From positions 6,795,560 through 6,859,559 of the forward strand of contig NZ_CP020042.1 of assembly GCF_002028425.1 (NCBI RefSeq): a stretch of DNA of 64,000 nt, in the 5' to 3' direction. The translations under genes and the position numbers were made by a program. Under the pieces are notes generated by a model. The model saw nothing but the letters and a program-made list of their open reading frames with translations, did no database searches and was not told the DNA's origin. Numbering within the stretch: position 1 is the first letter of the stretch; the number at the start of each line of letters is the position of its first letter. Positions 59,342 through 64,000 of the stretch are shown one piece after another. Source of the stretch: Streptomyces katrae. Its GTDB lineage: Bacteria > Actinomycetota > Actinomycetes > Streptomycetales > Streptomycetaceae.

Positions 59342-59950
59342 ATGTCAGAGTCCTTCCCGCAGCCCGAGCAGACCTCCGGACCGGAGCCCGAGGCCGTGGC
59401 CGGTGAGGGCCCGGCCAAGCGCAAGGGCCGCCTCGCCCGCGTGGGCCGTGTGGTGCCCCGTGGCGCGGGCGCGCGCTGGGCGGTGGCCGGGGCGGCCGCC
59501 GCGGTGATCGTGGGCGGCGGGGCCGCGGCCGTGGCGGTCGCGGGCCACCACCACGGGCACCACGAGCCGATGGCGAAGGACGGCCGCCCGGGCTGGTCCG
59601 CGCCCGACCACGAGGGCGGTCACGGCGGCGGCCACGGACCCAAGGGCGAGCGCCCCCACCCGAGGGACCCGAAGGTCCGCGACGGGGCCGCCGGCGCGCG
59701 CGGGGAGTCCGCGAAGAAGCGTGCGGGGGCTCCCGTCCCGCTGCCCGCCCTGCCCATCGACCAGGCGGCGCAGAAGGCGGCCGCGACCGTGCCCGGCGGC
59801 AAGGTCGAGGCCCTGCGGGCGGTCCCCCAGCAGGGCGGCGGCAGCGCCTGGCAGGCCGTGGTGCTGGGCCCGGACGGCGTCCGCCACGCGGTGACCCTCT
59901 CCGGCACCGACGGCACCCCCACCGCGAACACCCCGCTCGCCCAGGGCTGA
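59342..59950 (+). CDS. His-rich membrane-anchored protein with PepSY-like domain
   Basis: 202 residues. A cytosolic basic segment and one membrane helix (WAVAGAAAAVIVGGGAAAVAVAG) are followed by a His-rich stretch (HHHGHHEPM, HEGGHGGGHGPKG), a Lys/Arg-rich linker, and a C-terminal PepSY-like domain: DQAAQKAAATVPGGKVEALRAV, SAWQAVVLGPDGVRHAVTLSG. ATG at 59342 with GAGGAG upstream. PepSY proteins inhibit proteases or bind metal at the cell surface. It is divergent from the two-component system and is a likely target. Confidence 0.78.
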   Translation: MSESFPQPEQTSGPEPEAVAGEGPAKRKGRLARVGRVVPRGAGARWAVAGAAAAVIVGGGAAAVAVAGHHHGHHEPMAKDGRPGWSAPDHEGGHGGGHGPKGERPHPRDPKVRDGAAGARGESAKKRAGAPVPLPALPIDQAAQKAAATVPGGKVEALRAVPQQGGGSAWQAVVLGPDGVRHAVTLSGTDGTPTANTPLAQG

Positions 59951-60143
59951 GCCCCGCCGCGGCGGCCCCGCCGGGGCCCGGTAGCGGACGCCCGGGCAGG
60001 TCCCCCCCGGCCCGGGTCGTCCCGCGCCCCCGGCACGCACCGCGCGTCCCGGGGGCCGTGCCGGGTGAGGACGCGCAGAATGGAGGGGGCCTCCGCCGCG
60101 TGGGCGGGCGGCCACGGCGTGCCCCGGGCAGAGGAGGCCACTC

Positions 60144-62249
60144 GTGCCGTCGGACCAGCCGGGGGGCGCGCGGGCACCCGGGCCGATCCCGTCGGAGCCG
60201 GGGTCCCTGCTGGAGCACGTGCCCGTCGCCGTCCTCGGCCTCGACACGGCCGGGCGGGTCCGTTACTGGGGCCCGGGCGCGCAGGACCTCTTCGGGTACG
60301 AGGCCGGCACCGCGCTCTCCCGGCCCGCCGCGGCCCTCTTCCCCGCCCCCGCCGAGGGACCCGGCCCGGCCGAGAGACTGGTCGAGCGGGCCCTGGCGCT
60401 GGGCTACTGGCGGGTCCGGCTGCCCGTCCTGCACCGCGACGGCACCGTCCTGGACTGCGGGTTCCGCGTCTTCCCCGTGACCGGGAGCGCCGGCGGCAGC
60501 GCCGACCCCGACGGCACGGTGGTCATCGCGCTGGCCAGCAGGGGCGAGGAACTCGACCGGGTCAAGACCAACCTGGCCTTCCTCGACGCCCTCTTCGAGA
60601 CCTGCCCCATCGGCCTGGTGATGCTCGACGAGGAGCTGCGCTACGTCCACCTCAACCAGGCCCTGGCCGACATGGACGGCATCCCCGTCGCCGACCACCT
60701 CGGCCGCGACACCGCCGAGATCATGATCACCGCCGACGGCGGCGAGTTCCGGCGGATGCTGCGCGCCGTGGCCGACGAGGGCCGCCCGCTGGTCGGTGTC
60801 CTGGTCCCGATGCGCACGCCCGGCCGCCCCGACGTGGACCAGGTGCGCGCCGTCAGCCTCTTCCCGCTCAGCGGGACGGCCGGCAGCCGGCCCGGCGTCG
60901 GTGGCCTGCTGGTCGACGTCACCGACCGCGAGCGGGCCCTGCTGGAGGCCACCGCCGCCCGCCGGCGCCTGGCCCTGCTGGACCGGGCCAGCGCCCGCAT
61001 CGGCACCACCCTGGACGTGGACACCACCGCCCGCGAGCTGGTCGAGGCCACCATGCCCGAGTTCTGCGACGGCTCCGTGGTGGAGATGGTCGAGTGGACG
61101 TCCCCCTCCGAGGCCTTCGACCCGGACCTCCCGCTGGTCACCCGCCGGATCGCCGCCGGAACCGTCCTGCCGCCGCCCGCCCCCGAGCTGGTGTCCGCCC
61201 TGGACCGGGTGACGTACCCGCCGGGCTCCAGCATCCACCGCATGCTGAGCACCGGCCGCCCGATCCGGGTCGTCGTCGACGAGGAGTTCGCGGCCCGGAC
61301 CGTCGGCGACCACGAGCGCGCCCGCCGGCTCCTCGACAGCGGCCTGGGCTGCGTGCTGATCGCCCCGCTCATCGCCCGCGGCGTCGTCCAGGGCTTCGCC
61401 GTCTTCGGCCGCTCCGCCGACCGTCCCGCCTTCACCGACCAGGACCTCGGCCTCGCCGGCGAACTCGCCTCCCGCGCCGCCCTGTGCCTGGACAACGCCC
61501 GCCTCTACAGCAGGGTCCAGGACATCTCCCTCACCCTGCAGCGCGCCCTGCTGCCCACCTCCCCGGACACGACCGCGCACGTGAGCGTCGCCCACCGCTA
61601 CCTGCCGGGCAGCCGCGCCATCGAGGTCGGCGGCGACTGGTACGACGTGATCGCCCTGCCCGACGGCCGGGTGGCCCTCGTCGTCGGCGACGTCATGGGA
61701 CACGGCGTGCCGGCCGCCGCCTCCATGGGCCGGCTGCGCATCACCGCCCGCGCCCTGGCCCGCCACAGCCCGGAGCCGCAGGGGCTGCTCGCCGAACTGG
61801 ACGCGGCCGCCCAGGAGTCGGGCATCGAACTGGCCACCTGCCTCTACGTCGTCTACGACCCCCGCACCGGCCGTGCCCGCATCGCCAACGCCGGTCACCC
61901 GCCGCCGCTGGTGCGCCACCCCGACGGCACGGTCGAAACCCTCGGGGACGTCCTCGGCGTCCCGCTCGGGGTCGGCGGCGTCCCCTTTCGCTCCACCCGG
62001 ACCGAACTGCCCGACGGGGCCGTCCTGGCCCTGTACACCGACGGCCTGGTCGAGACGCGCGGCCGGGACATCGACGCGGGCCTCGACGCCCTGCGCGCCG
62101 AACTGGCCCGGGCGGCCGGACCGCTGGAGCAGGAGGCCGACCGGATCCTGGCGGCCCTGCTGCCCGACGGGGCGACCGACGACACGGTCCTCGTCCTCGC
62201 CCGGCTCGGCCGGGCGGGCGACGAGGACAGGGAACCGTACGAGGACTGA
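60144..62249 (+). CDS. PAS-GAF-SpoIIE phosphatase
   Basis: 701 residues from GTG. N-terminal PAS (residues about 20-130, HVPVAVLGLDTAGRVRYWGPGAQDLFGYEAG), a second PAS (about 145-270, FETCPIGLVMLDEELRYVHLN), a GAF (about 280-450, LLDRASARIGTTLDVDTTARELV) and a C-terminal SpoIIE PP2C domain: EVGGDWYDVIAL, VVGDVMGHGVPAA, IANAGHPPPLV, LYTDGLVET, and GATDDTVLVLARL. All metal-binding Asp motifs are present. It likely regulates a sigma factor by dephosphorylating an antagonist. It stands alone. Confidence 0.9.
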   Translation: MPSDQPGGARAPGPIPSEPGSLLEHVPVAVLGLDTAGRVRYWGPGAQDLFGYEAGTALSRPAAALFPAPAEGPGPAERLVERALALGYWRVRLPVLHRDGTVLDCGFRVFPVTGSAGGSADPDGTVVIALASRGEELDRVKTNLAFLDALFETCPIGLVMLDEELRYVHLNQALADMDGIPVADHLGRDTAEIMITADGGEFRRMLRAVADEGRPLVGVLVPMRTPGRPDVDQVRAVSLFPLSGTAGSRPGVGGLLVDVTDRERALLEATAARRRLALLDRASARIGTTLDVDTTARELVEATMPEFCDGSVVEMVEWTSPSEAFDPDLPLVTRRIAAGTVLPPPAPELVSALDRVTYPPGSSIHRMLSTGRPIRVVVDEEFAARTVGDHERARRLLDSGLGCVLIAPLIARGVVQGFAVFGRSADRPAFTDQDLGLAGELASRAALCLDNARLYSRVQDISLTLQRALLPTSPDTTAHVSVAHRYLPGSRAIEVGGDWYDVIALPDGRVALVVGDVMGHGVPAAASMGRLRITARALARHSPEPQGLLAELDAAAQESGIELATCLYVVYDPRTGRARIANAGHPPPLVRHPDGTVETLGDVLGVPLGVGGVPFRSTRTELPDGAVLALYTDGLVETRGRDIDAGLDALRAELARAAGPLEQEADRILAALLPDGATDDTVLVLARLGRAGDEDREPYED

Positions 62250-62258
62250 GAGGCGGAC

Positions 62259-63143
62259 ATGGAATTCCTTCGCCCCGCGCAGTGGCGGGAGGCGCTCGCC
62301 GCCAAGGCGGAACACCCGTCGGCCGTGCCGATCGCCGGAGGCACCGATGTGATGGTCGAGATCAACTTCGACCTCCGCAGGCCCGAGTACCTCCTGGACC
62401 TCAACCGGATCGCCCTCCTCCAGGCATGGGAGACCGACGGGGACGCCGTCCGCCTGGGCGCCTGCGTCCCCTACACCCGGATCATCGAGGAGCTTCGCGG
62501 CCCCCTGCCCGGCCTCGCGCTCGCCTCGCGCACCGTCGCCTCCCCGCAGATCCGCAACCGCGGCAGCGTCGGCGGCAACCTGGGCTGCGCCTCGCCCGCC
62601 GGGGACGCCCACCCGGCGCTGCTCGCCGCCGGCGCCGAGGTCGAGGCCGAGTCCGTACGCGGCACGCGCATGATCCCGGTCGACGCGTTCTACACCGGTG
62701 TCAAACGCAACGCCCTCGCCCCCGACGAACTGATCAAGACCATCCGCGTCCCCGTCGCCGACGGCCCCCAGCAGTTCTCCAAGGTGGGCACCCGCAACGC
62801 GATGGTCATCGCCGTGTGCGCCTTCGGCCTGGCCCTCCACCCGCGCACCCGCTCGGTCCGCACCGGCATCGGCTCGGCCGCCCCCACCCCGGTCCGGGCC
62901 CGCGCCGCCGAGGAGTTCCTGGAGGCGGTGCTGGCGGAGGAGGGCCTCTGGGACTCCCGTACGGCCCTCGGCCCCTCGGTGGTGAAGCAGTTCGGCGACC
63001 TCGCGGCCGCCTCCTGCAACCCCATCGACGACGTCCGCGGCACCGCGCGGTACCGCCGCCACGCGGTCGGCGTCATGGCCCGCCGCCAGCTCCTGTGGAC
63101 CTGGGACGAGTTCCGCGCCGACCGCTCCCGCTACTCCTGCTAG
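62259..63143 (+). CDS. FAD-binding subunit of a xanthine-dehydrogenase-type enzyme, orphan
   Basis: 294 residues of the FAD-binding subunit M (CoxM/XdhB-like): PIAGGTDVMVEINFDLRRP (FAD loop), TVASPQIRNRGSVGGNLGCASPAGDAHPALLAAGAEVE (second FAD motif), and FSKVGTRNAMVIAVCAFGLAL. Normally this is followed by genes for the 2Fe-2S and molybdopterin subunits in the same operon; here a convergent acyl-CoA synthetase gene starts four bases after its stop. The holoenzyme partners must be elsewhere or lost. ATG at 62259 is preceded by GAGAGGCGG. Confidence 0.85.
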   Translation: MEFLRPAQWREALAAKAEHPSAVPIAGGTDVMVEINFDLRRPEYLLDLNRIALLQAWETDGDAVRLGACVPYTRIIEELRGPLPGLALASRTVASPQIRNRGSVGGNLGCASPAGDAHPALLAAGAEVEAESVRGTRMIPVDAFYTGVKRNALAPDELIKTIRVPVADGPQQFSKVGTRNAMVIAVCAFGLALHPRTRSVRTGIGSAAPTPVRARAAEEFLEAVLAEEGLWDSRTALGPSVVKQFGDLAAASCNPIDDVRGTARYRRHAVGVMARRQLLWTWDEFRADRSRYSC

Positions 63144-63147
63144 CTCC

Positions 63148-64000
63148 TCAGCCCTGCTCCAGCAGGCGGGTGGCCATCGCGCGCATCTCCACCTTGCGGA
63201 TCTTGCCCGTGACGGTCATGGGGAACTCGTCCACCACGTGCACGTAGCGCGGGATCTTGAAGTGGGCGAGCCGGCCTTCGCAGTACGCGCGCACCGACTC
63301 GGCGGTCAGCGGCTCGGCCCCCTCCCGCATCCGCACCCAGGCCATCAGCTCCTCCCCGTACTTGGCGTCGGGGACGCCGACGACCTGGACGTCGAGGACG
63401 TCCGGGTGGGCGTGCAGGAACTCCTCGATCTCGCGCGGGTAGAGGTTCTCACCGCCCCGGATCACCATGTCCTTGATCCGCCCGGTGATGCTCAGGTAGC
63501 CGTCGGCGTCCATGACCGCGAGGTCGCCGGTGTGCATCCAGCCCTCCCGGTCCACGGCCTCGGCGGTCTTGTCCGGCTCCCCCCAGTAACCGATCATCAC
63601 CGAGTAGCCGCGGGTGCACAGCTCGCCCGGGGTGCCGCGGGGGACCGTCCGGCCCGTCGCCGGATCCACCACCTTGACCTCCAGGTGCGGGCCCACCCGC
63701 CCGACGGTGGAAACCCGCCGCTCGACCGAGTCGTCCGCGCGGGTCTGCGTGGACACCGGCGAGGTCTCCGTCATGCCGTAACAGATGGACACTTCGGTCA
63801 TCCCCATCCGCTCGATGACCTCGTTCATCACCTCCACCGGGCACGGCGAGCCCGCCATGATCCCCGTCCGCAGGCTCGACAGGTCGTAGCCGTCGAAGCC
63901 GGGCGCGGCCAGCTCGGCGATGAACATGGTGGGCACCCCGTACAACGAGGTGCAGGCCTCTGCCTCGACCGCCGCCAGGGTGGCGCCCGGGTCGAAGGAC
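63148..64000 (-). CDS. AMP-forming acyl-CoA synthetase (partial, 5' end beyond window)
   Basis: The last about 284 residues of an ANL-superfamily ligase. Motifs in order: [13 protein letters not shown], the [14 protein letters not shown] (A5), [58 protein letters not shown] (A7-A8), and the catalytic lysine loop [11 protein letters not shown] (A10). Frame continues open to position 64000, so the start and the first P-loop motif lie outside. It is likely a medium/long-chain fatty acyl-CoA ligase. Confidence 0.9.
   Translation of the reverse strand, partial: SFDPGATLAAVEAEACTSLYGVPTMFIAELAAPGFDGYDLSSLRTGIMAGSPCPVEVMNEVIERMGMTEVSICYGMTETSPVSTQTRADDSVERRVSTVGRVGPHLEVKVVDPATGRTVPRGTPGELCTRGYSVMIGYWGEPDKTAEAVDREGWMHTGDLAVMDADGYLSITGRIKDMVIRGGENLYPREIEEFLHAHPDVLDVQVVGVPDAKYGEELMAWVRMREGAEPLTAESVRAYCEGRLAHFKIPRYVHVVDEFPMTVTGKIRKVEMRAMATRLLEQG

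Noticed and set aside
58527..63062. A 1511-codon open frame on the minus strand across the phosphatase and FAD-subunit genes
   Set aside because: Its upstream part is antisense shadow of two well-supported plus-strand genes; only the final part (58527-59204) is the real response regulator.

Overview
The window is high-GC actinobacterial chromosome and most likely Streptomyces. Pointers are the very high G+C with strong GC3 bias, GAF-ANTAR and SpoIIE-type phosphatases, ECF sigma factor, DUF5954/DUF5709 proteins, F420-dependent oxidoreductase, and a complete 2-methylisoborneol (2-MIB) operon. I saw no tRNA, rRNA, CRISPR array, prophage or intact insertion sequence.

Layout. 1-2.4 kb: decayed TetR/SDR remnants, an HD-domain protein and a divergent GlxA-type regulator. 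2.4-5.7 kb: SnoaL-like protein, a BlaI/M56-peptidase pair with a clear operator, and a CopD-like membrane protein behind an iron-box-like site. 5.8-12.1 kb: signal-less binding protein, TetR regulator with palindromic operator, GH15 hydrolase, DUF5954 protein and a small secreted protein.

12.5-22.2 kb is the most distinctive block. It holds a CE18/Agd3-like secreted deacetylase, PelF-like GT4 glycosyltransferase, PelG-like membrane protein, LegB-like 4,6-dehydratase, sugar nucleotidyltransferase, SDR reductase, spherulin-4 (GH135-like) protein and GH114 lipoprotein. The gene content resembles the fungal galactosaminogalactan cluster and bacterial Pel loci, so it probably makes an aminosugar exopolysaccharide. 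It is followed by an alpha/beta hydrolase and a divergent cytochrome P450-like protein.

25.5-41.3 kb is a stress/redox/regulation region: acyltransferase, CxxC-less thioredoxin-reductase-like flavoprotein, SpoIIE phosphatase, Rieske protein, flavin reductase, double-STAS protein, wHTH, GAF-ANTAR, F420 oxidoreductase, DUF5709, DUF4142, ECF sigma with a Met-rich membrane protein, M36 protease, two tandem paralogues and a glutathionyl-hydroquinone-reductase-like protein. 41.5-46.5 kb is cell envelope: NodB-like protein, a class A PBP whose SxxK motif is lost, and an amidase-domain protein.

46.7-50.4 kb is the 2-MIB operon: family 2B encapsulin shell with cyclic-nucleotide-binding domain, 2-MIB synthase and geranyl diphosphate C2-methyltransferase. 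50.4-64 kb: M20 peptidase, MFS exporter with a cysteine-synthase-like PLP enzyme, two small secreted proteins, universal stress protein, methyltransferase, a two-component system divergent from a His-rich PepSY-like protein with direct repeats between them, a PAS/GAF/SpoIIE phosphatase, an orphan xanthine-dehydrogenase-type FAD subunit, and an acyl-CoA synthetase cut by the window end. Several convergent gene pairs are separated by strong GC-rich hairpins.
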